64,000 nucleotides of DNA from CAIVAT01 sp964455285. GTDB taxonomy: Bacteria; Bacteroidota; Bacteroidia; Bacteroidales; FEN-979. Location: assembly GCA_964455285.1 (NCBI GenBank), contig CAYVVG010000011.1, forward strand, positions 1-64,000, given 5' to 3'. A model generated the notes under the pieces. It was not told where the DNA came from and did no database searches. It worked only from the letters and a program-made list of their open reading frames with translations. How positions within the stretch are numbered: position 1 is the first letter of the stretch; each line of letters begins with the position of its first letter. Of this stretch, positions 26,813 to 36,132 are shown piece after piece. The position numbers and the translations under genes are program-made.

Positions 26813-27714
26813 CCGGCGGGGTTGACAAACTCCCGGATCAGATCCGTTTTATCAGGGTGCACGAAGAAACAGTTCCTGACCCCGTCATCGGTTTTGCGAA
26901 TGATCGAATTGACCTTTACCAGGCCTTTGCCGGTTTCATTATAAAATTCGTACCCATACCGATGAAAGATCGACTCAAGATCCTCCTCGATCCGGTTGAA
27001 CAGGGTTTCACAGATCACCACCGGCTTTAACGTGCTTAACACATAATCAGCATGTTGAAGGATCAGATGCTCGGTTCCCTCGGTATCCAGCTTCATCAGG
27101 TCGATACGGCTGACCTGGTGACTCTTCACATAATCATCAAGGGTTTGGGCTGGAACTTTGGTGACAACGAAATTTAGCCCGGTTGTCTTGCTGCCCGCGT
27201 TACTCTCCCCCGCCAGGTTGTGCTCCAGGTAAGTGTATTTCTTGTTCCTTACCTCATGAAACTCAATTTCTCCGTTCAAATGTGAAAGAGCAACCGGCTC
27301 CGCGCTCATGTTGGTAAAATTGTTCAGCCTGATATTTTCCCTAAGGTAAAACAAAGGACCGGAAGCGGGCTCAAAGCACACCACCCTGATCTCCGGATTG
27401 ACCATTTTCGCCAGGAGAGAATAGTATCCCAGGTTGGCCCCGACATCATAGAATGAACCGATCTTCTTTGCAAGTGACAGGAAAATCGGTGTGTACTCAT
27501 AATTCATATAACCATTCCAGAACAGTAAATGGGTCACATAACTGGTCTGGTTGCAGGCGATTTTCAGATTTCCTTCCTTGTTCCCGATCGACAACACCCC
27601 CGACGGCGGGATCTGGATTTTCATCGGAAGAACCGGATACAAAAATTTATTCAGGTTTCGCAACCAGTAATTGATCGTACCGTTGTAAATGAATTTATAG
27701 AAGCATTGCAGCAT
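26809..27714 (-). CDS. FkbM-family methyltransferase
   Basis: 301 residues. SAM-binding loop FYDVGANLGYYSLLAK (about 88-103), then VCFEPASGP (acidic end of strand 2), a central NFTN region, IDLMKLDTEGTEHLIL (the FkbM hallmark DxEGxE) and a C-terminal FFVHPDK. FkbM enzymes usually O-methylate sugars or polyketides; here it is the last gene of a glycan operon. Its stop overlaps the stop of the convergent giant surface gene by four bases, so the two transcripts must collide or overlap. Confidence 0.9.
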   Translation of the reverse strand: MLQCFYKFIYNGTINYWLRNLNKFLYPVLPMKIQIPPSGVLSIGNKEGNLKIACNQTSYVTHLLFWNGYMNYEYTPIFLSLAKKIGSFYDVGANLGYYSLLAKMVNPEIRVVCFEPASGPLFYLRENIRLNNFTNMSAEPVALSHLNGEIEFHEVRNKKYTYLEHNLAGESNAGSKTTGLNFVVTKVPAQTLDDYVKSHQVSRIDLMKLDTEGTEHLILQHADYVLSTLKPVVICETLFNRIEEDLESIFHRYGYEFYNETGKGLVKVNSIIRKTDDGVRNCFFVHPDKTDLIREFVNPAG

Positions 27715-27775
27715 AAGGCTTATTTTTTCGAAAATTACGATTTATCGGTTAATTTTTACAGAATCATTTTCAACC

Positions 27776-28552
27776 TTATTTCTTGACCAACTCAAACACC
27801 CCGCATCCGTAGTAGCATCCGTAATTGTCGCGGATCTTTTCCTCCTCCATGGGAACATCCTCGTGCAGGTCGTGGTGATCGTCGATGTAGCTGAACGAGA
27901 CCACCTCGAACATAGGCTGCAGGATGCCCAGCAGGTAGGCGACATCGAAGATGCGATGGGCGTTGAATTCGATGCGCTGGCGGCCGATCGGCACCGAAAA
28001 ATAGAAGGTCCCCCCGGGCTTCAGCACCCGGTGGATGGATTCGATGCCCCGGATATGCCCGAATGCGTCGACGGGATCGCCGTACCTCCCCAGGCCGAAA
28101 TGCTCTATCGCATGGAGGGAAGATATCGAATCACAATAGTCCCTCATCTCTTCGGGGATGTTCATGAAATCGACCTGCCGGAAGGTGATGTTCCGGATCT
28201 TATCGGCATTGGGCCTCACATCAAACACTTCGATCGGACGGAATACGGCCACGTGAGCCACGAAACCGTCGACCCGGGAACCCACGTCGATATGCTTCTG
28301 CGGGTTCTTCGTGAACAATTTCCGGGCAACCAGCAGGTCCTGGTGGAAATAGGCACCATGACTCTTCCCGTTCTCGCTCCTTTTTTCATACATGATGGGA
28401 TAGAGGGAGGTGAACGGAAATTCCCTGTTCTTCCCCAGTTGCCTGCGGAACTTGCGGTAATCCCTGAAAAAGGCCGGCAATCCCGCAAAGAAGGAGAAGA
28501 AGGCAACCGGGTTAAAACCGATCCGTACCAGGAAATGATAGATTTTCTTCAT
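27776..28552 (-). CDS. DUF268 family protein, methyltransferase-like
   Basis: 258 residues. It reads like a class I SAM methyltransferase with an altered first loop: HIDVGSRVDGFVAHVA in place of a glycine-rich loop, VFDVRP, then SISSLHAIEHFGLGRYGDP and VLKPGGTFYFSVPIG. The combination AIEHFGLGRYGDP with FNAHRIF is the DUF268 signature, a family found in polysaccharide clusters of many phyla. The loop lacks a clear GxGxG, so activity is uncertain. It overlaps the upstream glycosyltransferase gene by four bases. Confidence 0.85.
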   Translation of the reverse strand: MKKIYHFLVRIGFNPVAFFSFFAGLPAFFRDYRKFRRQLGKNREFPFTSLYPIMYEKRSENGKSHGAYFHQDLLVARKLFTKNPQKHIDVGSRVDGFVAHVAVFRPIEVFDVRPNADKIRNITFRQVDFMNIPEEMRDYCDSISSLHAIEHFGLGRYGDPVDAFGHIRGIESIHRVLKPGGTFYFSVPIGRQRIEFNAHRIFDVAYLLGILQPMFEVVSFSYIDDHHDLHEDVPMEEEKIRDNYGCYYGCGVFELVKK

Positions 28553-29769
28553 GTCTTGACTCTCAATGATTCTTGTTCGTAAAGGTCGATCAGCTCTTTG
28601 GATCCTTCAACGAGGTTGTATTTCTTCAACACCGCCTGCCGTCCGTTCTCCCCCATGTGTCTGGCCTCCTCCGGGTTGTTTTTCAGAAAAAGGATCTTTT
28701 CGGCCAGTTCGCCGGCGTCGCCGCTGCGGAAGACCAGGCCGCTCCGGTCGGTATCGACGATCCTGACCTGTGGCACACAGTCGGACACCAGCAGCGGTTT
28801 TCCGAACAGGCTGTACTGGAACATCTTGTTGGCGATGGTCGTGTCGTGCTGCTCGCTCTTCACGATCGGGGATATGCCTGCATCGGCCACCGCAAGGTAC
28901 GAAGGCAATTCGGCCAGGGTGATCCAGGGTACATGGATCACCGATTCGCGGTAGTCGGGGTGGGCAAAAACGGATGAAAAGAGATCCCTCTCGGGGGTAT
29001 CAACCGGACCGATGACGAGGAATTTCACGTTCTCGCCCCGGTCACGGAGGAGCTTCACCGCATCCGTCACGGTGAGGATGCCCCTGCGCTGCGCCACCCC
29101 ACCGAAATAGACGACGACGTAAGCTCCTTCTTTCCGGATCCCGACTTCCCGGACGGGCTGCGAAAGCAGGAAATCCGTATCCGGAACATTCATGTAGGTC
29201 GCCACATTCCCGGGCTTCAGAAAAGCGTACCGGCCGAGCAGGATCTCCTTCAACACATCGCACATCACCACGATCCTGTCGGCATAGGCCAGGTAGGGTT
29301 TCTCGAGCATTCTCCACAAATGAGGCCGGGCGATGAAACGTTTGAGCGGCGATCTGATCCATTCGTAGTTGACAATGGCCGCCGGGTAATTTTCCTTCAG
29401 GTCGACGACCAGCCTTGCGCCCGTGCGCCTTTTGGCAAGGTACCCGCTGCGCGCCATGAACAGGTCGGCGACATGGATGACATCGATCCGGTATTTCCGG
29501 ATGAAGCGGACGATCTGGCGGGCCCATAAATAATGGTACAGGGGCACGGTGTTCATCGAGCCGAACAGGATGTTCTTCAAGGGCAGATGAACCGGCACCC
29601 GCGTAACGGGAATGCCGCCGACCACTTCGTCGTTCGCATGCTTCCCGTAGTTCATGCACAGCACGCGCACGTCGAACCCGGCACGTTGCAACGCCCGGGC
29701 CTCGTTGCCCACCCGGGGGTCGTCGTTGAACTCGTTATCGACTACAAAACCGATTCTCAAATGGCCCAT
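28549..29769 (-). CDS. Glycosyltransferase family 4 protein
   Basis: 406 residues, GT-B fold. N-terminal domain: IGFVVDNEFNDDPRVGNEA (acceptor loop), IDVIHVADLFMA. C-terminal domain: VVVYFGGVAQRRGI, FLVIGPVD, and the retaining-GT donor site IVKSEQHDTTIANKMFQY, ending KPLLVSD (the EX7E-like pair formed by Glu in SEQH and downstream residues). It likely adds a hexose or related sugar to the lipid-linked glycan. Start and stop overlap the flanking genes by one and four bases. Confidence 0.9.
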   Translation of the reverse strand: MGHLRIGFVVDNEFNDDPRVGNEARALQRAGFDVRVLCMNYGKHANDEVVGGIPVTRVPVHLPLKNILFGSMNTVPLYHYLWARQIVRFIRKYRIDVIHVADLFMARSGYLAKRRTGARLVVDLKENYPAAIVNYEWIRSPLKRFIARPHLWRMLEKPYLAYADRIVVMCDVLKEILLGRYAFLKPGNVATYMNVPDTDFLLSQPVREVGIRKEGAYVVVYFGGVAQRRGILTVTDAVKLLRDRGENVKFLVIGPVDTPERDLFSSVFAHPDYRESVIHVPWITLAELPSYLAVADAGISPIVKSEQHDTTIANKMFQYSLFGKPLLVSDCVPQVRIVDTDRSGLVFRSGDAGELAEKILFLKNNPEEARHMGENGRQAVLKKYNLVEGSKELIDLYEQESLRVKT

Positions 29770-30743
29770 CAGTAACGCAAAAAAATCTGCCTGGCCTTCC
29801 GTGCCAGCAAGCCGGCGGGCCGAAGATAGTAATTATAAACATACGACAACACCCGCCGGGATGCATCGGCCCCGACGGGGGTGACATGCTGCGACGCCAC
29901 CACCAGCGACCAGATCAGTTCCCCGACCTTTTCCGGATCGCAGAACCCGGTGTACCGGTTACCGGACAGCCAGGGCTCCGAAAGCACTTTCCGGTATTCG
30001 TCAGGATCGTTGTCAAGCCGGATGATCCGTTCGATCACCGCCTCATCCGACCCGTAGTCATGCCAGTTGATGAACGACCGGGTGTTGAAATCACGGTCAA
30101 CCAGGGGGTTGCCCCAATAAACCGGGATGGATCCCACGGTCATCGGATCCACCACTTTCTCGGTGGTATATCCCGGGTAGGAACTATTTTCGAACGCAAT
30201 GTTGAACTTGTACCTGCGCATGAAATCGAACTTGTCGGCCACCGGGCCGCCCACGTTGTTCAGGTACCGTCCGCCGGAGTCAACGCGCTTGTATTTCGAG
30301 AGTTTTTTGAAAAAGGAGATCCGTCGGGGCGAATAGGGATTGGAGATGATGAAGGAGCAGAAAAGGGTCTTCTCCCGCATGATCCTGTCCGGATCCCTGG
30401 GATCGAGCAGCGACCCCACCCCGGGGCGGATCACGTAGAGGGGCAGCCGGAAATTCCTTGGAGAGGAGGAATAATCGAACGAAAGGGCAAAATCGCACTC
30501 GAAAAATTTCGGGCGGATATTCTCTCCGGTGTAATAGATGCGCGGGCAACGGTACCGCCAGAAATCCCTTCCCCGGTATGAATAAAAGAGGATGTCGGGG
30601 TTTTTTGAATCCAGCCGGACCTGAAAATGGAGGTCAAGGATGTTCTTGAAGAAGTTCTCCTCCGGCCGGAATCCTTCCCAGAAATCGGTGAACCATACTT
30701 TCACGGTCGGTTTTCCCTGTGGTTCGGTTGTCGCTGCGTTCAC
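29769..30743 (-). CDS. Glycosyltransferase family 10 (alpha-1,3-fucosyltransferase-like)
   Basis: 324 residues. The diagnostic C-terminal block of GT10 is intact: KFNIAFENSSYPGYTTEK, then VVDPMTVGSIPVYWGNP, the GDP-fucose-binding region of fucosyltransferases. The N-terminal part has ILFYSYRGRDFWRYRCPRI and IYYTGENIRPKF, also family-like. It probably transfers fucose from GDP-fucose to a GlcNAc-containing acceptor. No fucose-activation genes (fcl, gmd, fkp) lie in the window. It overlaps the flippase gene by four bases. Confidence 0.9.
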   Translation of the reverse strand: MNAATTEPQGKPTVKVWFTDFWEGFRPEENFFKNILDLHFQVRLDSKNPDILFYSYRGRDFWRYRCPRIYYTGENIRPKFFECDFALSFDYSSSPRNFRLPLYVIRPGVGSLLDPRDPDRIMREKTLFCSFIISNPYSPRRISFFKKLSKYKRVDSGGRYLNNVGGPVADKFDFMRRYKFNIAFENSSYPGYTTEKVVDPMTVGSIPVYWGNPLVDRDFNTRSFINWHDYGSDEAVIERIIRLDNDPDEYRKVLSEPWLSGNRYTGFCDPEKVGELIWSLVVASQHVTPVGADASRRVLSYVYNYYLRPAGLLARKARQIFLRY

Positions 30744-32218
30744 TTTCCTCTTTTTATCAACAACAAAAACCTCCGTACCGTCAGGTCACGGATCGTTTTC
30801 AACTCGATCGGTTCGAAAAAATCCAGATAATAAAGCACCAGGGGATATAGCATCAGCAAGGTAGTCCTGGCGATCACCTTCATGCCGGTGCCCCAGGGGT
30901 CGGCAACGGTGCCGGCAAAAAGAAACAACGCGGATAATCCGGATGCCGTGATCACCTTCCTCCACTCGAACCGGATGCCGTAGAATTTTCTCGAGAAGGT
31001 TGCATTGGTCAAAACAAGGAGCAGGTGGGAAAGCAGGTTCACCCAGGCAGCCACCATGATTCCATAGACGGGCAAAAGAATCAGGTTTAAAACGATGTTG
31101 AAGCCAGCAATGGCGAAATTGGGGATCACGACAAAACGGTTCTTATTGGTCAGGTAAACGCCGGTAACCGTAAAAAAGATCATGCCCTGGGCGATGAAGG
31201 CAAAGCAGAGCACCGGTACGACCGACAAACCATCCCAGTACTCCCTGTTTTGCACCAAGGGCCACAGCGGCAGTTTATAGAAGAACAGGAAACCCATGAT
31301 GAGCCAGGATGTTATGAACGCATAATAGGTAAGCATTTTCACATAATACCGCTTGTTATCCTTCTCCTTCTCCTGGCTGAAGAGTGTCGGCAGGTAGCTC
31401 ACGGTGATGGCCTGGGTAAATACCAGCACGATGCTGGCCATCCGGTAGCCGAACGAGTATTTCCCCACCTCGTCGTTGCCCAGGACCATGTTGACCAGGT
31501 ACCGGTCGCTCATCAGGAAGACCAGAAAACCGATGTTGGCCAGGATCACCGGGAATCCATAAGTGACCGCCTGTTTTACCTTCTCCATCCGGAAAGTCCA
31601 GGTCACCCGGGGGAGGATGTTCCCGGCAACCTGCCAGGCGAAGAGCATGGCTGACCCGCAGATCCGGCCCAGGAATACCCCGTCGATGCCGTATTTCAGA
31701 TGGATCACCAGGTACAGGGTGATACCCAGGCTGAGCAGCAGCTTCATCAGGTTCTGCGCAGCATACTGAACCGGCTTGTTCTCATACTGCAACTGGTGCA
31801 GGGGGATCTGGTTGTTCACTTCGAAAAAGAGGGCGATGCAGACGAGCACCATTACATGCGCGTTCGCCGCATCCCCGCTGATGGCGTATGCGAGTGGTCC
31901 GCGAAAAACGATGAACAATGATACAATGAGCAATGAAACAATAAGATGGGCGGAAACGAGGGAGAAGAGGAAGATGCCATATTCACCCTTTTCCTTCTCT
32001 TTGAAGAAATACCGTTCATGCCCCTGGGGGATGCCCATCGGGATCATGTTGGCCAGGAAGAGGATCGCCATCTCAAATACCGCCAGCACCCCGAACTGTC
32101 CGATCGGGATGAACGCCGCGTACATCGGGATGAGGAAGATCCCCATGAACTTGTTGAGGGTGTTCCCCAGCCCGTAGATCAGGGTGTTTTTCGAGATCTG
32201 CTTGACCTTGTCCTTCAT
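30740..32218 (-). CDS. Polysaccharide flippase (Wzx/MATE-superfamily)
   Basis: 492 residues with about 14 membrane helices, starting MKDKVKQISKNTLIYGLGNTL, the usual opening of lipopolysaccharide/O-antigen flippases (polysaccharide synthase family). It moves undecaprenyl-linked oligosaccharide across the inner membrane. As the first gene of the minus-strand glycan run it is followed by GT10, GT4, DUF268 and FkbM with one- to four-base overlaps, except for a 61-base gap before fkbM. No Wzy-type polymerase was recognised in the run. The upstream MATE gene stop lies three bases away, so one transcript may start at the MATE promoter. Confidence 0.88.
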   Translation of the reverse strand: MKDKVKQISKNTLIYGLGNTLNKFMGIFLIPMYAAFIPIGQFGVLAVFEMAILFLANMIPMGIPQGHERYFFKEKEKGEYGIFLFSLVSAHLIVSLLIVSLFIVFRGPLAYAISGDAANAHVMVLVCIALFFEVNNQIPLHQLQYENKPVQYAAQNLMKLLLSLGITLYLVIHLKYGIDGVFLGRICGSAMLFAWQVAGNILPRVTWTFRMEKVKQAVTYGFPVILANIGFLVFLMSDRYLVNMVLGNDEVGKYSFGYRMASIVLVFTQAITVSYLPTLFSQEKEKDNKRYYVKMLTYYAFITSWLIMGFLFFYKLPLWPLVQNREYWDGLSVVPVLCFAFIAQGMIFFTVTGVYLTNKNRFVVIPNFAIAGFNIVLNLILLPVYGIMVAAWVNLLSHLLLVLTNATFSRKFYGIRFEWRKVITASGLSALFLFAGTVADPWGTGMKVIARTTLLMLYPLVLYYLDFFEPIELKTIRDLTVRRFLLLIKRGK

Positions 32219-32221
32219 CGA

Positions 32222-33571
32222 TCAGTCCTCCGTCCGGCGCAACACCGATTTTTTCTTCCAGTTACCGGTCCGGTAATAGGCGTAATAGAGCAGTACGCCC
32301 GACAGCCAGCCCACAGGGATCGACCACCAGATGCCGCGCAATCCGAAGGAGGGATGGTGCGAAAGATACCATGCCACGGGGATCCGGATGATCCACAGGG
32401 AAAAGAGGCTGATGAACATGGGGATCAACGTGTCGCCGGCCCCCCTCAACAGGCCGTTGACCGTAAACATGATGGCGAAGAGAAAATAGGTGGCCCCGAT
32501 GATCAACAGGTATTCGCTGCCGATGGCGACCACGGCCGCATCGGTGGTGAACATCCGCATCAGCGGTTTGCTGAAGACAATGATGAACAACGAGATGACC
32601 ACCGAAGTGCCGACGCTCATCATCAGGGTGTCGCGCAATCCTTTCATGACCCGGTCGGGGCGGTCGGCGCCGATGTTCTGGCCGACAAATGTTGAGAGGG
32701 CCATGGCGAAGCTCATGGCCGGCAAGGAGGCAAAGGTGTCGATGCGCCCGGCGGCGCTGTATGCCGCGTTGGCATCGACGCCGAACTGGTTCACGATCCA
32801 GTAGAGCGCCACCATGCCGGCCGCGACAAACGTTTGCTGGAAACCGGTCGGCAGCCCGACCCGGATGCTCCGGGAAAAGATATCGCGGTCGAACTCCATT
32901 CCCCGGAAGGAAAACCGGACCACGCTGTGATGGCGGTTGAGGTAGATGACCTGGGAAAAGAATGCAACGGCGATGGAGATCACAGTGGCAACGGCCACGC
33001 CGGCGACCCCCCAGTGGAACACCGGAACGAAGATCAGGTCCAGCACGATGTTCAGGGCGATGGAACCGGCCAGGAAATAGAGGGGCGTCCTGGAGTCGCC
33101 CAGTCCCCGCAGGATGGCGCTGGTTCCGTTGTATCCGAACATGAAGATGATTCCCGACAGGAAGATGTTGAGAAAGATCACGGCGTCGGGGACGATGGCC
33201 GGGTCGAGATCGATGGCACGGAAAATCGTTCCGCTGAGCAGGATCCCCCCTGCGCTGACGACCAGCGAAGTGACGAACATAAAGATATACAGCGTATCGA
33301 TGGCCTTTTTGACATTTTCCATCTGCCGGGCGCCGAAAAACTGCGAGATGGCGATGGTGAATCCCATGGTCACGCCGATGATGAACGAGACCAGCAGGAA
33401 GATGATCGGTCCGGAGGTACCGACAGCGGCGAGCGCCTCCTTGCCGATGAACTTCCCGACGATCACGCTGTCGATAATGTTATAGAGTTGCTGAAGGACG
33501 TTCCCCACCAGCATCGGGATGGCAAACCGGAAGATCAGCCTTCCTTCGTTTCCGTAACTGAGGTCCTTCAT
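32222..33571 (-). CDS. MATE-family efflux transporter
   Basis: 449 residues from MKDLSYGNEG. About 12 helices in two halves of six, with family motifs IPMLVGNVLQQLYNIIDSVIVG (helix 1) and VGLPTGFQQTFVAAGM (helix 7), and the repeated FVGQNIGA/QFFGARQ positions. It exports cationic compounds or drugs by Na+ or H+ antiport. ATG 33571 is preferred to 33595 because the -7 box at 33576-33583 lies between them, leaving only four bases of leader. Confidence 0.93.
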   Translation of the reverse strand: MKDLSYGNEGRLIFRFAIPMLVGNVLQQLYNIIDSVIVGKFIGKEALAAVGTSGPIIFLLVSFIIGVTMGFTIAISQFFGARQMENVKKAIDTLYIFMFVTSLVVSAGGILLSGTIFRAIDLDPAIVPDAVIFLNIFLSGIIFMFGYNGTSAILRGLGDSRTPLYFLAGSIALNIVLDLIFVPVFHWGVAGVAVATVISIAVAFFSQVIYLNRHHSVVRFSFRGMEFDRDIFSRSIRVGLPTGFQQTFVAAGMVALYWIVNQFGVDANAAYSAAGRIDTFASLPAMSFAMALSTFVGQNIGADRPDRVMKGLRDTLMMSVGTSVVISLFIIVFSKPLMRMFTTDAAVVAIGSEYLLIIGATYFLFAIMFTVNGLLRGAGDTLIPMFISLFSLWIIRIPVAWYLSHHPSFGLRGIWWSIPVGWLSGVLLYYAYYRTGNWKKKSVLRRTED

Positions 33572-33575
33572 GGCG

Positions 33576-33583
33576 CAAAGGTA
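33576..33583 (-). promoter_or_regulatory. -7 box of the MATE gene (leaderless arrangement)
   Basis: Minus-strand TACCTTTG, then CGCC, then ATG. With initiation a few bases after the box, the mRNA would begin at or next to the start codon. Confidence 0.7.
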
Positions 33584-33605
33584 GCCACATTTCACGAATT
33601 AACTG

Positions 33606-33613
33606 TATCTTTG
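33606..33613 (+). promoter_or_regulatory. -7 box of rnpB
   Basis: TATCTTTG, five bases before the first paired base of RNase P RNA. It lies only 22 bases from the opposing MATE -7 box. Confidence 0.8.
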
Positions 33614-33617
33614 CTGC

Positions 33618-34030
33618 GGCAACAGTTCGGTCTGTCGCCACGCTCCGGCGTGGAGGAAAGTCGGGACAACACAGAGCACCATGCTTCCTAACGGGAAGGC
33701 TCCCGGAGCCCCAAGGCCCGGGAGACAGCCAGTGCCACAGAAAACAAACAACCGGAGTGGCAACACCCCGGGTAAGGTGAAAACGCGGTGTAAGAGACCA
33801 CGCTCCGTCCGGGCAACCGGCGGATGGGTAAACCTCATGGGTTGAAAGACCAAGTATATCCCGGTTTTCAGCGGTTCCGACTCCACGGAGCCGGAACCGC
33901 TGAAATCTGACCGCTCATCAGAACGACCGAAAGGAACACCGGGAAGGGTAGGTCGCTAAAGCCTGCCGGCGACGTCAGGCTCAGATAAATGACAGATTAA
34001 AACAGAATCCCGCTTACGGAACTGTTGCCA
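33618..34030 (+). ncRNA. rnpB: RNase P RNA, bacterial type A
   Basis: The catalytic RNA of RNase P, which trims tRNA 5' leaders. The ends pair perfectly (GGCAACAGTTC at 33618-33628 with GAACTGTTGCC at 34019-34029, helix P1). Conserved core elements are in order: GAGGAAAGTCGGGAC near 33652, CAGTGCCACAGAAAAC near 33731, GGTAAGGTGAAA near 33773, and the 3' core CAGATAAATGACAG near 33981 followed by ACAGAATCCCGCTTA. A long hairpin (CAGCGGTTCCG with CGGAACCGCTG near 33870-33905) fits a peripheral helix. It is followed by a T run (34032-34037). Confidence 0.96.
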
Positions 34031-34105
34031 TTTTTTCACCATCCCCTGTTCATAAAATCCCGGGCCTGACCGCGTTTTACCTGCTCCCGGTATTTAAAAA
34101 AACTG

Positions 34106-34113
34106 TACCTTTG
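34106..34113 (+). promoter_or_regulatory. -7 box of gyrB
   Basis: TACCTTTG, 32 bases upstream of ATG 34146. No clear -33 box. Confidence 0.7.
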
Positions 34114-34145
34114 TTTGCTCCTTATATTTTTACAAAATACTGATT

Positions 34146-36104
34146 ATGACTGATATAGAAAAAGAGATTGCCAGTCAGAGCTATACGGCGGACAACATCA
34201 CCGTGCTGGAAGGATTGGAAGCGGTGCGGAAGCGCCCGGCGATGTACATCGGGGATATCAACATAAAAGGCTTGCATCATCTTGTTTATGAAGTCGTTGA
34301 CAACTCAATCGACGAAGCCCTGGCCGGGTTTTGCAACCAGATCGACGTCACCATCCGCGAGGACAATTCGGTGACGGTGGTCGACAACGGCCGCGGGATA
34401 CCGACCGACTACCATGAAAAAGAGAAGAAGTCGGCCCTCGAGGTGGTCATGACCGTGCTGCATGCCGGAGGCAAGTTCGACAAAGACACCTATAAAGTTT
34501 CGGGCGGGTTGCACGGGGTCGGCGTTTCGGTCGTCAACGCACTCTCGTCCCTGCTCCGGGTGGTGGTCAACCGCGGAGGCAAGGTCTTCGAACAGGAGTA
34601 CCAGCAGGGAAAACCGATCTATCCGGTGAGGATCACCGGTGAAACGGACAAGACGGGAACCGAGGTAACCTTCAAGCCCGACAACACGGTCTTCATCGTT
34701 GAGAAATTCGATTATGAGATCCTTGCCTCGAGGCTGCGTGAACTCGCCTACCTCAACAAGGGCATCACCCTGACCATCACCGACCTGCGGGAACGGGGAG
34801 AGGACGGCAACTTCCTCCACGACGTATTCTTTTCCAAAGACGGGCTGAGCGATTTCATCGATTACCTCGACGCGAACCGCGAGAAGCTGATCCCCCAGCC
34901 CATCTGCATGGAAGGAGAGCGGAACAACATCCCGATGGAGATCGCGATGCAGTACAACACCTCCTTCTCCGAGAACATCCACGCCTACGTCAACAACATC
35001 AATACCCACGAGGGGGGAACCCACCTCGCCGGGTTCCGGCGCGCCCTCACCCGCACGCTGAAATCCTACGCCGAGAAAACGGGCATGCTGGCCAAGCTGA
35101 AATTCGACATCAACGGCGACGACTTTCGTGAAGGCCTCACCGCCATTATTTCGGTGAAGGTCCAGGAACCCCAGTTTGAGGGTCAGACCAAAACCAAGCT
35201 CGGCAACAACGAAGTGATGGGGGTGGTCGATCAACTGGCCAGCGAGATGCTCACCAACTACCTGGAAGAGAATCCCCGCGAAGCCAAAACCATCGTCAAC
35301 AAGGTGATCCTGGCCGCCACCGCCCGTCATGCCGCCCGCAAAGCGCGTGAACTGGTCCAGCGGAAAAATGTTCTTTCCGGATCGGGTCTGCCCGGTAAAC
35401 TGGCCGACTGCTCCGAGAACGACCCTGCCCAGTGCGAGATCTACCTCGTCGAGGGCGACTCCGCCGGTGGAACCGCCAAGCAGGGCCGCGACCGCCGGTA
35501 CCAGGCCATCCTCCCGCTGCGGGGAAAGATCCTCAACGTGGAAAAGGCCATGCAGTACAAGATCTTCGACAGCGAAGAGATCAAGAATATCTTTACCGCC
35601 CTGGGGGTGACCATCGGAACGGAAGAGGACAGCAAGGCACTGAACCTCGAAAAGCTTCGCTATCACAAGATCGTGATCATGACCGATGCCGATGTCGACG
35701 GCAGTCACATCGCCACCCTGATCCTCACCTTTTTCTTCCGTTACATGAAAGAACTGATCGAGAACGGGCATGTGTACATCGCCACCCCCCCGCTCTACCT
35801 GGTGAAAAAGGGAAATACGCAACGCTATTGCTGGACCGAAGAGGAAAGGCAGTTGATCGTGGCCGAACTGAGCAACGGCAAAGAGACCGGGATCCATGTA
35901 CAGCGGTACAAAGGGCTCGGCGAGATGAACGCCGAACAACTCTGGAGTACAACGATGAATCCTGAATTCAGGACACTCCGCCAGGTTTCCATCGAGAACG
36001 GCACCGAAGCCGACCGCATTTTCAGCATGCTGATGGGCGACGACGTCCCGCCAAGGCGCGAATTCATCGAAAAAAATGCGCGGTATGCCAATATCGACGT
36101 ATGA
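34146..36104 (+). CDS. gyrB: DNA gyrase subunit B
   Basis: 652 residues, typical of Bacteroidota GyrB. GHKL ATPase motifs: EVVDNSIDEALAG (Mg-ATP Asn), VVDNGRGIP and SGGLHGVGVS. Transducer domain to about 400. The TOPRIM domain has EGDSAGG (about 437) and DADVDGSHI, whose acidic residues bind Mg2+ for strand cleavage. The C-terminal block QRYKGLGEMNAEQLW is the gyrase/topo IV signature. With GyrA it introduces negative supercoils. The absence of the long insertion seen in enterobacterial GyrB and the general form favour gyrase, though ParE cannot be wholly excluded. gyrA is not in the window. Confidence 0.95.
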   Translation: MTDIEKEIASQSYTADNITVLEGLEAVRKRPAMYIGDINIKGLHHLVYEVVDNSIDEALAGFCNQIDVTIREDNSVTVVDNGRGIPTDYHEKEKKSALEVVMTVLHAGGKFDKDTYKVSGGLHGVGVSVVNALSSLLRVVVNRGGKVFEQEYQQGKPIYPVRITGETDKTGTEVTFKPDNTVFIVEKFDYEILASRLRELAYLNKGITLTITDLRERGEDGNFLHDVFFSKDGLSDFIDYLDANREKLIPQPICMEGERNNIPMEIAMQYNTSFSENIHAYVNNINTHEGGTHLAGFRRALTRTLKSYAEKTGMLAKLKFDINGDDFREGLTAIISVKVQEPQFEGQTKTKLGNNEVMGVVDQLASEMLTNYLEENPREAKTIVNKVILAATARHAARKARELVQRKNVLSGSGLPGKLADCSENDPAQCEIYLVEGDSAGGTAKQGRDRRYQAILPLRGKILNVEKAMQYKIFDSEEIKNIFTALGVTIGTEEDSKALNLEKLRYHKIVIMTDADVDGSHIATLILTFFFRYMKELIENGHVYIATPPLYLVKKGNTQRYCWTEEERQLIVAELSNGKETGIHVQRYKGLGEMNAEQLWSTTMNPEFRTLRQVSIENGTEADRIFSMLMGDDVPPRREFIEKNARYANIDV

Positions 36105-36132
36105 TTGCCGTTGATCTTTTTTAACATCTCCT

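Noticed and set aside
31913..31948. Possible heptamer repeat in the flippase gene (CAATGA repeated four times)
   Set aside because: Spacing is 8, 7 and 8 bases, and it encodes a plausible hydrophobic helix (LIVSLLIVSLFIVF), so it is not clearly part of the heptamer family.
34305..35939. 544-codon frame antisense to gyrB
   Set aside because: GC-rich third positions leave the opposite strand open; the protein is low complexity and resembles nothing, while gyrB is certain.
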